From positions 1 through 33,913 of the forward strand of contig JBGPND010000035.1 of NCBI GenBank assembly GCA_041487355.1: a stretch of 33,913 nucleotides of DNA. Reading direction: 5' to 3'. Below are positions 15,404 through 23,284 of the stretch, one piece after another. The first letter of the stretch is position 1, and each line of letters starts with the position of its first letter. Under the pieces are notes generated by a model. It was not told where the DNA came from and did no database searches. It worked only from the letters and a program-made list of their open reading frames with translations. The stretch comes from JAMXLO01 sp041487355. GTDB taxonomy: Bacteria > Pseudomonadota > Alphaproteobacteria > Acetobacterales > Acetobacteraceae. Position numbers and translations under genes: made by a program.

Positions 15404-16519
15404 ATGCCGAAAGCGCGCGCCGCCGTGTTGCGGCAGACTGGGATGCCGATGGCCATCGAGACCGTGGAGGTCGGCCCGGTCGCGCCAGGCGATGTGCTGG
15501 TGCGCATCCGCGCCGCCAGCCTGTGCCACACCGATCTCGAGGCGATCGAAGGCTCGCTCGCGGTGAAGCTGCCCGCCGTGCTGGGCCACGAGGCTGCGGG
15601 CGAGGTGGCTGAACTCGGTCCCGGCGTTTCCGACGTTGCCGTCGGCGACCGCGTGGTGCTGTCGTGGAACCCGCATTGCGGACGCTGCTTCTATTGCGAG
15701 AGCGCACAACCGATCCTGTGCGCGCAGTTCCTCGGCAACGGCCCCAAGGCATTCCATTTCGACGGTCGTCCGCGGCTGGCATGCGACGGCGTGCCGATGC
15801 ACCAGCTCATGTATCTCGGCGGCTTCTCCGAGTACTGCGTCGTTCCAGCGCAGAGCGCGGTGCGCGTGGCGGCGGCGATGCCGTTCGACCGTGCCGCGCT
15901 GCTCGGCTGCGGGGTGATGACCGGCGTCGGCGCGGCGACGCGCATTGCCGAACTGCACTGGGGTGCGGTTGCCATGGTGATCGGCTGCGGCGCCGTCGGG
16001 CTGTCCGCGATCCAGGGCTGCCGGCTGGCCGGCGCGGGCGCGATCATCGCGGTGGATCGCAACCCGGCGCGCCGGCAACTCGCGCAGGCGCTGGGTGCCA
16101 CGCATGCCAGCGGCGCCGAACCGGCGGAAGTTTTCGACGTTGCGCGTTCATTGACCGACGGGCGGGGCGCCGATGTGGTGATCGAGGCGGCGGGCCAGCC
16201 GGCCAGTTTTCGTCTCTCCGTCGAGGCGGTGCGTCCGGGCGGCCAGGTAGTCTGGCTCGGTAAGACCGGCGTCAACGAACGGGTAGAATTCCGCTGGGGC
16301 AGCCTGATGCAGGAGAAGCGGATCACCCGCAGCTCCTATGGCGGCGCGCGGCCGGCGCGGGATTTTCCGCTGCTGGCGCGCGCCTACCTGGACGGCGCGT
16401 TGAAGCTCGACGAGATGATCTCCGCGCGCATTCCGCTGGAGGCGATCAACGAAGGTTTCGCGGCGCTGAAGCGCGGCGAGACGGTGCGCAGCGTGATCCA
16501 GTTCGGGGCCACGGCATGA
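15404..16519 (+). CDS. Zinc-dependent alcohol dehydrogenase
   Basis: A 371-residue medium-chain dehydrogenase/reductase oxidising an alcohol with a nicotinamide cofactor. Catalytic zinc ligands are Cys41 (SLCHTDLEAIEG) and His62-Glu63 (LGHEAAGEV); the structural zinc loop has Cys92, 95, 98 and 106 (PHCGRCFYCESAQPILC). The Rossmann signature is GCGAVGLSAIQG and the motif ITRSSYGGARPARDFPLLARAY is like the class III/long-chain branch that includes formaldehyde dehydrogenases and NDMA-type enzymes. The exact substrate is open. A GGGGGGAG-type ribosome site precedes the ATG. Its stop overlaps the start of the DUF6166 gene (ATGA), so the two are coupled. Confidence 0.92.
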   Translation: MPKARAAVLRQTGMPMAIETVEVGPVAPGDVLVRIRAASLCHTDLEAIEGSLAVKLPAVLGHEAAGEVAELGPGVSDVAVGDRVVLSWNPHCGRCFYCESAQPILCAQFLGNGPKAFHFDGRPRLACDGVPMHQLMYLGGFSEYCVVPAQSAVRVAAAMPFDRAALLGCGVMTGVGAATRIAELHWGAVAMVIGCGAVGLSAIQGCRLAGAGAIIAVDRNPARRQLAQALGATHASGAEPAEVFDVARSLTDGRGADVVIEAAGQPASFRLSVEAVRPGGQVVWLGKTGVNERVEFRWGSLMQEKRITRSSYGGARPARDFPLLARAYLDGALKLDEMISARIPLEAINEGFAALKRGETVRSVIQFGATA

Positions 16520-16821
16520 AGGTCTACGAAGGCGGCCGCAGCCTGGACGGCTCGGTGGTGACGGTGGACGGCGCGCCGCTCGACCCGCGCTTCGATATCC
16601 ACCGGTTCAGCCGCACGGGATTCGAGTGGACCTACGAAGGCGATGGCCCGCGGCAGTTGGCACTTGCGCTGCTGGCCGACCATCTCGGGGATCCGCAACG
16701 GGCGCTGGCGCTGACCGAAAGCTTCATGCGCAGTGTCGTCGCCGAACTGGACAATGCCTGGCGGCTTACCAGCGCCGAGATCGAAGCGGCGTTGCGGGAG
16801 ATGGAGCGCGGTCATACCTGA
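16516..16821 (+). CDS. DUF6166 domain protein
   Basis: A 101-residue protein of no known function. YEGGRSLDGSVVTVDGAPLDPRFDIHRFSRTGFEWTYEGDGPRQLALALLADHLGD matches the family pattern as I remember it: a short beta-rich start, GFEWxYxGxGPxQLALALL, then a helix. The start ATG lies inside the alcohol dehydrogenase stop (ATGA), which points to translational coupling. There is no signal peptide, membrane segment or metal motif. DUF6166 genes are often stand-alone housekeeping-like neighbours, so function should not be read from the dehydrogenase link. Confidence 0.78.
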   Translation: MKVYEGGRSLDGSVVTVDGAPLDPRFDIHRFSRTGFEWTYEGDGPRQLALALLADHLGDPQRALALTESFMRSVVAELDNAWRLTSAEIEAALREMERGHT

Positions 16822-16834
16822 TCCAGGGCGCAGT

Positions 16835-17338
16835 GTGGACATCGAGACACCACGGCTATGCCTGCGTCGACCGATGCTTGCCGATGTACCGACACTGTTC
16901 CGGTTTCTCGGCGATCCCCAGGCAATGCGCTTTACGCATGTTGACGCATCGTTGCGCGACTGTCGCCGGCGCATCGCGGTGCACGAATGGTTCCGCCGCC
17001 GCGATGGCTATGCCCCGTGGACCGTCGTCCGCAGGCTCGATGGCCGGATCATCGGCTGGGGTGGTCTGTACAACGACCCCTTCGACCCCCGCTGGGGTGT
17101 CGAGGTGGGCTACCACTTCGATCCGGCAGCCTGGGGTCGCGGTTATGCGTCGGAACTGGTCGCGGCCTGCATGGATATTGCCGACCGCGTCCTGCAACTG
17201 CCCGAGATCACCGCATTTGCCCACGCCAAGAACATCGGCTCCGGCCGCGTGCTGCAGAAGGCCGGATTCGAGCAGGTGCGCTTCGTCCCGGAAATGGATC
17301 GATTCCTCTATCGACGGTGCAGGCGGAACCCAACCTAG
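16835..17338 (+). CDS. GNAT family N-acetyltransferase
   Basis: A 167-residue acetyltransferase of the RimJ/RimL-like branch, moving acetyl from acetyl-CoA to an amine. DIETPRLCLRRPMLADVPTLFRFL is the typical N-terminus and WGVEVGYHFDPAAWGRGYASELVAACMDIA carries the acetyl-CoA loop (Q/RxxGxG/A equivalent WGRGYA), followed by AKNIGSGRVLQKAGFEQV. I chose the GTG at 16835, 13 bases after the DUF6166 stop and just before the conserved start; the longer frame overlaps DUF6166 and has no family likeness. Its stop TAG overlaps the stop of the convergent MaoC gene. The acceptor substrate is unknown. Confidence 0.85.
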   Translation: MDIETPRLCLRRPMLADVPTLFRFLGDPQAMRFTHVDASLRDCRRRIAVHEWFRRRDGYAPWTVVRRLDGRIIGWGGLYNDPFDPRWGVEVGYHFDPAAWGRGYASELVAACMDIADRVLQLPEITAFAHAKNIGSGRVLQKAGFEQVRFVPEMDRFLYRRCRRNPT

Positions 17339-17790
17339 TCGAACGCCAGCCCCATCGTCTCCGCCACCAGCGCGGGACGCGACGATCCCTCCACCTCGAT
17401 CTGACTGTCGAAGGTCAGCCGCACACCGCCTTCGATGTCCTCCACATTCTTGAGCGTCTGGTGCAGCCGCACGCGTGACCCCGCCGGCACCGGCGCGGTG
17501 AAGCGCACCTTGTTCGAGCCGTAGTTGATGCCACGCGACCGCTTGCGAATATGCAGGATGCCACGCGACAGCCGCGGCAGCAGCGACAGCGTCAGATAGC
17601 CGTGCGCAATCGTCTTGCCGCCCGGCATCTCGCGCTTCGCCCGTTCCACGTCCACGTGGATCCACTGATGATCGCCGGTCGCCTCGGCGAACTTGTCGAT
17701 CATCGCCTGGTCCACCAGCACCCACTCGCTGGTGCCGACCTGCTTGCCGATATGGGCCTTCATGTCGGCTGGCTTTTCCACTTCGAGCAT
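17335..17790 (-). CDS. MaoC family (R)-specific enoyl-CoA hydratase-like protein
   Basis: A 151-residue hot-dog-fold protein, probably hydrating 2-enoyl-CoA to (R)-3-hydroxyacyl-CoA. The catalytic Asp and His are in FAEATGDHQWIHVDVERAK, the (R)-hydratase signature, followed by TIAHGYLTLSLLPRL and INYGSNKVRFTAPVPAGSRVR. The start at 17790 (MLEVEKPADMKAHIG) has GAGGAA about 6 bases upstream; the earlier in-frame ATG at 17805 is part of the same stretch and less likely. It diverges from the sterol-desaturase-family gene, with a gap of about 100 bases, and its stop codon interlocks with the acetyltransferase stop. It could serve fatty-acid breakdown or polyhydroxyalkanoate supply; the context does not decide. 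Confidence 0.9.
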   Translation of the reverse strand: MLEVEKPADMKAHIGKQVGTSEWVLVDQAMIDKFAEATGDHQWIHVDVERAKREMPGGKTIAHGYLTLSLLPRLSRGILHIRKRSRGINYGSNKVRFTAPVPAGSRVRLHQTLKNVEDIEGGVRLTFDSQIEVEGSSRPALVAETMGLAFD

Positions 17791-17894
17791 CGCGGTTTCC
17801 TCCATCCTGGTGCCGGCGATTATGCAGACCCCGGCAGGACTTGTCGCGGCCCGGATTTCCGTCCTATCACTGGCGGGACCGGAGGAATTCGCCA

Positions 17895-18677
17895 ATGGAC
17901 CCTCAACGGATGTCGCAGCGGCAGGCGGCGTTCCGCGCCGACTTCCGCACCCGCATCGCCAGTGCCTATTCGGGCTGGGCGCATGTCGCACTGATCTACG
18001 CGCTGGGTCTCGCCGCCATCTGGTACTGCGCCCGCCAGATCGCCCATCCGGCCTGGTACGAGTTCCTGGTGATCCCGCTCGCCTTCTGCATCTCCAACGC
18101 GTTCGAGTGGTGGATCCACCGCTACGTCATGCACCGCCCGGTCAAGGGCTTCATGGGCATCTACAAGCGCCACACGCTGGCGCACCATCAGTTCTTCACC
18201 CACATCGAGCCGACCTTCGACAACTCGCGCGACTTCCGCATCGTGTTCTTCCCGCCCTATGCGCTGGTCGCCTTCATGGCGCTGTCCATTCCGCCGGCGG
18301 CTTTGCTCGGTGTGCTGGGACTGCCGAATGCCGGCTGGCTGCTGCTGATCACCAATGTGGGGCTCTATCTGAACTACGAGCTGTTCCACTATTGCTGCCA
18401 CGTGAAGGATGATCGGATCGTCCGCCACATTCCGCTGGTGAACTCGATCCGCCGCCACCACATCGCGCACCACAACACCGCGCTGATGATGGAGCGCAAC
18501 TTCAATCTCACCTATCCGATCGCCGACTGGTTCTTCGGCACCTCCGATCTCGCCTGTGGCCTGCTGCGGCACGTGTTCAACGGCTACGACACGCGATTCG
18601 TCCGCCGCGACCTCAAGCGGGTGCGCAATACCACGGATGATCCGCGCGTCGGCCATGTGCAGGTGGCGGCGGAATGA
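17895..18677 (+). CDS. Sterol desaturase / fatty acid hydroxylase family protein
   Basis: A 260-residue membrane di-iron oxygenase. Histidine clusters are HRYVMH (75-80), HTLAHH (93-98), HYCCH (165-169) and HHIAHH (188-193), the usual set of this superfamily, lying between hydrophobic segments at about 30-48, 56-72, 118-138 and 145-162. It would use oxygen and reductant to hydroxylate or desaturate a lipid in the inner membrane. GGAGGA lies 8 bases before the ATG at 17895, which fixes the start. It overlaps the following 60-residue membrane protein (ATGA). The lipid substrate cannot be inferred; hopanoids, carotenoids and fatty acids are all possible. Confidence 0.9.
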   Translation: MDPQRMSQRQAAFRADFRTRIASAYSGWAHVALIYALGLAAIWYCARQIAHPAWYEFLVIPLAFCISNAFEWWIHRYVMHRPVKGFMGIYKRHTLAHHQFFTHIEPTFDNSRDFRIVFFPPYALVAFMALSIPPAALLGVLGLPNAGWLLLITNVGLYLNYELFHYCCHVKDDRIVRHIPLVNSIRRHHIAHHNTALMMERNFNLTYPIADWFFGTSDLACGLLRHVFNGYDTRFVRRDLKRVRNTTDDPRVGHVQVAAE

Positions 18678-18856
18678 CGACGCGGATCAAGCAGGGCAAG
18701 GCAAGCCTGATCGGCGGCATTGCCGTGGGGGTTGCGGTGTTCGATCTGTGGACGGCGATCGCGCACGAGCTGGCGGCGGACAGCGCTGCGGCGATCGCCG
18801 TGGGCGTGTTGGTTGCCGCCGGGATTGCGATGTGGATCAGGGCCGCTGATCTGTAG
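18674..18856 (+). CDS. Small two-helix membrane protein of unknown function
   Basis: A 60-residue product starting in the stop of the hydroxylase gene (ATGA overlap), so it is translationally coupled. After a basic start (MTTRIKQGKAS) there are two hydrophobic stretches, LIGGIAVGVAVFDLWTAIAH and AAAIAVGVLVAAGIAMWI, ending in RAADL, so it probably forms an inner-membrane hairpin with both ends in the cytoplasm. I do not recognise the family. The coupling suggests an accessory subunit or stabiliser of the hydroxylase, which is inference only. It is followed 3 bases later by an antitoxin-like regulator. Confidence 0.6.
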   Translation: MTTRIKQGKASLIGGIAVGVAVFDLWTAIAHELAADSAAAIAVGVLVAAGIAMWIRAADL

Positions 18857-18859
18857 GGT

Positions 18860-19258
18860 GTGAGGACAGTGGGAATTCCGTGGGAAGAAATGCTCGCCCG
18901 GCTACCCGAGGATCGTCAGGCACAGGTTCGGGCGCGGGGACAGGAACTCATCGCCGAGGAGATGAGCCTGCGCGATCTGCGCAAGGTGATGGGCAAGACC
19001 CAGTTGGCGCTGGCGAAGAAGCTGCACCTGAAACAACAGGCAATCTCGCGGGCAAAGCAGCGGACCGACATGCTGCTGTCGACGCTCGACCATTATCTGC
19101 GTGGGCTTGGTGGGCGGCTCCGGCTGATTGCCGAGTTTGAGGGACGGGCGCTGGTGACGCTGGCCGGCTTGTCAGCGATCGGCTGTGAACCGCCGCGCGC
19201 GGGAAGGCGCCGCGCTGCTGCGTCAACCGTCAAGGCGCGGGCGAAGCGGGCAAGCTGA
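18860..19258 (+). CDS. XRE-type regulator resembling a toxin-antitoxin antitoxin, unpaired
   Basis: A 132-residue helix-turn-helix protein. PEDRQAQVRARGQELIAEEMSLRDLRKVMGKTQLALAKKLHLKQQAISRAKQRTDMLLSTLDHYLRGLGGRLRLIAEF is the pattern of HigA-like antitoxins that sit behind a RelE/HigB toxin: a leading amphipathic helix, a lambda-type HTH, then LLSTLxxYLxxLGGxLxLxAEF. No toxin gene precedes it; upstream is the small membrane protein. It may be an orphan antitoxin or a co-opted regulator. The start is the GTG at 18860; another GTG at 18869 is possible. In the recognition helix the usual VSRLEKR reads ISRAKQR. The C-terminus ends in a basic tail (AGRRRAAASTVKARAKRAS). Confidence 0.75.
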   Translation: MRTVGIPWEEMLARLPEDRQAQVRARGQELIAEEMSLRDLRKVMGKTQLALAKKLHLKQQAISRAKQRTDMLLSTLDHYLRGLGGRLRLIAEFEGRALVTLAGLSAIGCEPPRAGRRRAAASTVKARAKRAS

Positions 19259-19325
19259 AATGTCAACGGGCCCAGCCGCCTGGGATACCGAGGCACGGTA
19301 ACCTATCACCAACAAGAGAATGTCC

Positions 19326-20966
19326 ATGACCACCGAGGGCGAAACCTACGACTTCATCGTCACCGGCGCCGGCAGTGCTGGCTGCGTGGTCGCCGCGCGG
19401 CTGTCGGAGTCCGGCCGCCACCGCGTGCTACTGCTGGAAGCTGGGCCGCCTGACCGCAACCCCTGGATCCACATCCCGCTCGGCTTCGCCAAGACCTATG
19501 TGAACCCGGCGGTGAACTGGAAATTCGAAAGCGCGCCGCAGCCGCAGCTTGCCGGGAGGAGACTCTATCTGCCACGCGGCAAGACGCTGGGCGGTTCCAG
19601 CTCGATCAACGGCATGGTCTACATGCGCGGCAACCATGCCGACTACGACGAGTGGCGCCAGCGTGGCTGCGAGGGCTGGGACTGGGATTCCATCCTGCCG
19701 TTCTTCAAGAAGGCCGAGAACCAGACCCGCGGTGCCGACGAATTCCATGGCGTCGGTGGGCCGCTGCATGTCTCCGACCAGCCCGGCCGGTTCGAGTTGG
19801 CAGATGCGGTGCTGGAAGCCTGCGTGCAGGCCGGCATCCCGCGCAATCCGGACTTCAACGGCGCGCAGCAGGAAGGCTGCGGCTACTATCAGACCACCAG
19901 CAGCAACAAGCGGCGCTGGAGCACGGCAAAAGCCTACCTCGAACCGGCGCGGCGGCGCACCAACCTGATAGTGCGCACCGGCGCGCAGGCCACACGCGTG
20001 CTGATCGAGAACCACCGCGCGGTTGGTATCGAGTACCACACGGCGGAGGGCCGCCGTACCGCCCGTGCCCGGGGAGAAGTCATCGTCTCCGGTGGTGCCT
20101 ACGGTTCCCCGCAGCTTCTGCTGCTGTCCGGGCTGGGACCGGCACAGCACCTGCAGGACATGGGCGTACAAGTGATCGGCGACATGCCGGCCGTCGGATC
20201 GAACCTCCACGACCACTTCAACTCCTATGTGAGCTGGCGGTGCAGCAAGGCAATCACGCTGAACGACCTTGAGCGCAGCCCTATGCGCAAGCTGGCGGCC
20301 GGCGTGCGCTATGCGCTGTTCCGTTCCGGCCCGATGGCGAGCAACGGCATCCACGCGGGGCTGTTCACCCGGACCGATCCGCGGCTGGAGCGCCCCGATC
20401 TGCAGATCAACGTGTTCGAATGGAGCACGCTCGAGCGGAACAAGAATGGTGTCGTGCCGCACCCGTTCCCGGGTTTCACCCTGAGCCCGGTGCATCTGCG
20501 TCCCGACGGCCGCGGCACCGTGCGTCTCGCCGGTCCCGACCCGCTGGCGCCGCCATCGGTGCTGTTCGACTTCCTGCGCACAGAATACGACATGCAGGCG
20601 GTGATCTTCGGCATCCGGCTGGCGCGGAAGATCGCCGACCAGCCGGCGCTGAAGCCATACATCGTGCACGAACTTGCCCCGGGGCCGTCGATAACGACCG
20701 ACAAAGACCTCGCCGAGTATGTGCGCCAGAGCGGCGTGTCCAACCAGCACCCCACCAGTTCCTGCGCCATGGGACATGGCTCGAACACGGTGGTCGACCC
20801 GCGGCTGCGCGTTCACGGGATCGACGGGCTGCGCGTGGCGGACGCCTCGATCATGCCCGTGGCGGTCGGCGGCAACACCAACGCGCCGACCATCATGATC
20901 GGCGAGAAGGCCGCCGCCATGATCCTGGAAGACGCAACCTCGATCCCCGCCCGCGCGGCAGCCTGA
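19326..20966 (+). CDS. GMC family oxidoreductase, first of a tandem pair
   Basis: A 546-residue FAD enzyme of the glucose-methanol-choline family, oxidising a primary alcohol. FAD-binding TGAGSAGCVVAARLSESG is at about 15-32, GMC signature 1 in RGKTLGGSSSINGMVYMRGN, signature 2 in GAYGSPQLLLLSGLGPAQHL. The catalytic pair is His in NQHPTSSCAMG and Asn in GGNTNAPTIM. AAGAGA lies 6 bases before the ATG at 19326; that start also aligns residue for residue with the second copy, better than the ATG at 19320. Family members include choline dehydrogenase and polyethylene-glycol dehydrogenase; the substrate is unknown. The second copy follows after 24 bases. Confidence 0.92.
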   Translation: MTTEGETYDFIVTGAGSAGCVVAARLSESGRHRVLLLEAGPPDRNPWIHIPLGFAKTYVNPAVNWKFESAPQPQLAGRRLYLPRGKTLGGSSSINGMVYMRGNHADYDEWRQRGCEGWDWDSILPFFKKAENQTRGADEFHGVGGPLHVSDQPGRFELADAVLEACVQAGIPRNPDFNGAQQEGCGYYQTTSSNKRRWSTAKAYLEPARRRTNLIVRTGAQATRVLIENHRAVGIEYHTAEGRRTARARGEVIVSGGAYGSPQLLLLSGLGPAQHLQDMGVQVIGDMPAVGSNLHDHFNSYVSWRCSKAITLNDLERSPMRKLAAGVRYALFRSGPMASNGIHAGLFTRTDPRLERPDLQINVFEWSTLERNKNGVVPHPFPGFTLSPVHLRPDGRGTVRLAGPDPLAPPSVLFDFLRTEYDMQAVIFGIRLARKIADQPALKPYIVHELAPGPSITTDKDLAEYVRQSGVSNQHPTSSCAMGHGSNTVVDPRLRVHGIDGLRVADASIMPVAVGGNTNAPTIMIGEKAAAMILEDATSIPARAAA

Positions 20967-20990
20967 AACGCAACGAACCCAGAGGAAGAC

Positions 20991-22631
20991 ATGCAACCTG
21001 GTGGTGACACCTACGATTTCATCGTCACCGGCGCCGGATCGGCTGGCTGCGTGCTGGCGGCGCGGCTCTCCGAGTCAGGGCGCCACCGCGTGCTGCTGCT
21101 GGAAGCCGGCGGCAAGGACAGCAATCCGTGGATCCACATCCCGCTCGGCTACGCCAGGACGTTCTGCAACCCCAGCGTCAACTGGATGTTCGACAGCGAG
21201 CCGGAAGCCAACCTGAACAACCGCGTAATGTACCAGCCGCGAGGCAAGGTGCTGGGCGGCACCAGCTCGATCAACGGCATGATCTACATGCGCGGCAACC
21301 ACGCCGACTACGACGAATGGCGGCAGCGCGGCTGCGAAGGCTGGGACTGGGACTCCGTCCTGCCGTATTTCCGCAAGGCCGAGGACAACGAACGCGGCGC
21401 CGGCGAATTCCACGGCGCCGGCGGCCCGCTGCGCGTCTCCAACCAGCCCTATGAATGGGAGATCGGCAAGCTGCTGCTCGAGGCCTGCATCCAGGCCGGC
21501 ATCAAGCCCAATCCGGACTTCAACGGCGCACAGCAGGAAGGCTGCGGCTACTACCAGACGACGACGAAGGACCGCCGCCGCTGGAGCACCGCCGCCGCCT
21601 ATCTGCGCCCGGCGCGCAAGCGGCAGAACCTCATCGTGCGGACCCACGCGCATGCCACGCGCGTGCTGATCGAGAACGGCCGCGCCGTCGGCGTCGAATA
21701 CCGCACGCCGCAGGGGCTGCGCACCGCACGCGCCACCGGCGAGGTGATCGTCTCCGGCGGCGCCTACGGCTCGCCGCAGCTCCTGTTGCTGTCAGGCATC
21801 GGCCCGGCGCAGCATCTGCAGGACATGGGCATCGCGGTGGTCCACGATCTGCCCGGCGTCGGCTCGAACCTGCACGACCACTTCAACACCTATTGCACCT
21901 GGCGCATCTCGCGATCGATCTCGCTGAACGAGCTGCACCACAGCATCCCGCGCCAGATCGTCGCTGGCCTGCAATACGTGCTGTACCGTGGCGGCCCGAT
22001 GTCGGGCAACGGGCTCTATGTCGGCGCCCTGGTGCGCAGCGACGAACGGCTGGAACGGCCCGACCTGCAATTGAACATCGCCGCCTGGAGCACGATCGAC
22101 CGCACGCGCGCCGGCATCATCGCCCACCCGTTCCCGGGCTTCGCGATCAGCCCGGTGCATCTGCGCCCGGAAGGCCGCGGCACGGTGCGGCTGAAAAGCC
22201 CCGACCCGCTGGCGCCGCCGGAAATCCGTTTCAACTTCCTGCGCAGCGACTACGACATGCAGGCGGTCATCAAGGGCATGCGCATCGCCCGGCAGATCGC
22301 CCGGCAGCACGCGCTGCAAAACCTGGTGGTGGAGGAGACGCTGCCCGGTCCGTCGGTGATGACAGACGAACAACTGGCCGACGACGTACGCAAGCGCGGT
22401 GTCTCCAATCTGCATCCGGTGGGCAGTTGCGGCATGGGCCACGGGCCCAATGCGGTGGTGGATCCGCGGCTGCGCGCGCACGGGATCGGCGGCCTGCGCG
22501 TGGTCGATGCCTCGATCATGCCGTCGATCATTGCCGGCAACACCAACGCGCCAACCATTATGATCGCCGAGAAAGCGTCCGACATGATCCTGGAAGATGC
22601 ACGGGCGGGGTCCGTCAGGCACGCGGCGTAA
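20991..22631 (+). CDS. GMC family oxidoreductase, second of a tandem pair
   Basis: A 546-residue FAD-dependent alcohol oxidoreductase, equal in length to its upstream neighbour and clearly its duplicate (blocks such as NGMxYMRGNHADYDEWRQRGCEGWDWDS are shared, while substrate-region segments differ). It keeps TGAGSAGCVLAARLSESG, signature 1 GTSSINGMIYMRGN, signature 2 GAYGSPQLLLLSGIGP and the His/Asn pair in LHPVGSCGMG and GNTNAPTIM, so both copies look active. AGAGGAAG precedes the ATG by about 3-8 bases. Divergence between the copies suggests different substrates or specificities. A Phd-type antitoxin follows after a 60-base gap. Confidence 0.92.
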   Translation: MQPGGDTYDFIVTGAGSAGCVLAARLSESGRHRVLLLEAGGKDSNPWIHIPLGYARTFCNPSVNWMFDSEPEANLNNRVMYQPRGKVLGGTSSINGMIYMRGNHADYDEWRQRGCEGWDWDSVLPYFRKAEDNERGAGEFHGAGGPLRVSNQPYEWEIGKLLLEACIQAGIKPNPDFNGAQQEGCGYYQTTTKDRRRWSTAAAYLRPARKRQNLIVRTHAHATRVLIENGRAVGVEYRTPQGLRTARATGEVIVSGGAYGSPQLLLLSGIGPAQHLQDMGIAVVHDLPGVGSNLHDHFNTYCTWRISRSISLNELHHSIPRQIVAGLQYVLYRGGPMSGNGLYVGALVRSDERLERPDLQLNIAAWSTIDRTRAGIIAHPFPGFAISPVHLRPEGRGTVRLKSPDPLAPPEIRFNFLRSDYDMQAVIKGMRIARQIARQHALQNLVVEETLPGPSVMTDEQLADDVRKRGVSNLHPVGSCGMGHGPNAVVDPRLRAHGIGGLRVVDASIMPSIIAGNTNAPTIMIAEKASDMILEDARAGSVRHAA

Positions 22632-22691
22632 GCATTGACCCGACGGACCCCGCAACGCATATCCTGCCACGCTCCAAGCGGAGGCGTCGGC

Positions 22692-22934
22692 ATGTCCTCG
22701 TCTGATCGGGTCACCACCAGTGCTGCCGATCTGGTGCGGCAATTCGCGCACTACAGCGACGTCGCGCTGTCCCGCCCGGTTGTGGTCACCTGGGGTGGCA
22801 AACGCCGTAACGTGTTGATCTCGATCGACGAGTACGAGCGGTTGAGGCAACGCGATCAGCAGGCGTTTTTCGCCGCTGATACACCCGAGGAATTCCTGAC
22901 GGACCTCGCCCGGCTGGCCGAGCCTGGTCAGTGA
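22692..22934 (+). CDS. Phd/YefM-type antitoxin
   Basis: An 80-residue protein of the Phd/YefM family, which neutralises a partner toxin and represses its own promoter. TTSAADLVRQFAHYSDVALSRPVVVTWGGKRRNVLISIDEYERL shows the family fold: a short helix, a strand giving 'PVVVT...KRRNVLIS', then DEYERL. The acidic C-terminal region (FFAADTPEEFLTDLARL) would bind the toxin. GGAGG lies 7 bases before the ATG at 22692. Its stop overlaps the start of the following toxin-like frame (GTGA), the usual antitoxin-toxin coupling, but that toxin is truncated, so this antitoxin is effectively unpaired here. Confidence 0.8.
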   Translation: MSSSDRVTTSAADLVRQFAHYSDVALSRPVVVTWGGKRRNVLISIDEYERLRQRDQQAFFAADTPEEFLTDLARLAEPGQ

Positions 22935-23091
22935 GTTTGCCGCCGCCCCAGAGCGGCGATGTCATCCGCTATGCCTATCTCTGGGCCGATGAGAGTGCCC
23001 GCGGGCGCGACGAAGGTCAGAAGGATGGACCAGCAATAGTTCTTGCGCTGTCAGTTGTTATGGAACCGTCGCGCGGAGGCGATGACTTGCT
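22931..23091 (+). pseudogene. Truncated PemK-like toxin
   Basis: A GTG in the antitoxin stop opens MSLPPPQSGDVIRYAYLWADESARGRDEGQKDGPAIVLALSVVMEPSRGGDDLL. The pattern IRYAYLW...GxxEGxKDxPxxxVL is that of a PemK-like plasmid-maintenance toxin family usually found behind Phd-type antitoxins. After about 53 residues the likeness stops and the frame runs into repeat sequence (its translation contains NCHCEERSDAAI, a peptide commonly produced by such repeats) up to a stop at 23227. A complete protein would be more than twice as long, so this is a broken toxin. Family assignment is by memory of the N-terminal motif. Confidence 0.6.
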
Positions 23092-23144
23092 GTCGTCATG
23101 CCAGCGAGTGAGCTTGCGACTAAATCGGCCAGTCGACCCAAATT

Positions 23145-23228
23145 GTCATTGCGAGGAGCGAAGCGACGCGGCAATCCCGCGGGTGGTGCGCTATTGGCTC
23201 GGGATTGCTTCGCTCCGCTCGCAATGAC
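23145..23228. repeat. Palindromic repeat that ends the toxin gene
   Basis: Arms at 23145-23179 and 23200-23228 start and end with GTCATTGCGAG and CTCGCAATGAC, with GAGCGAAG/CTTCGCTC and CAATCCCG/CGGGATTG inside; the left arm has two small insertions. A further repeat-like segment (CGTCATGCCAGCGAG, 23095-23109) precedes it. This is a different family from the copies at 489 and 5320. It fills the gap between the broken toxin and pyruvate kinase. Confidence 0.8.
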
Positions 23229-23284
23229 AGGGGAGGCGGCGCTCGATTGCTTCACGTATGACGGCAGCATCATCCCGCTACCGC

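Noticed and set aside
23058..23260. Open frames over the repeat region, with peptides such as CEERSDAAI
   Set aside because: They are translations of palindromic repeats, not conserved genes.
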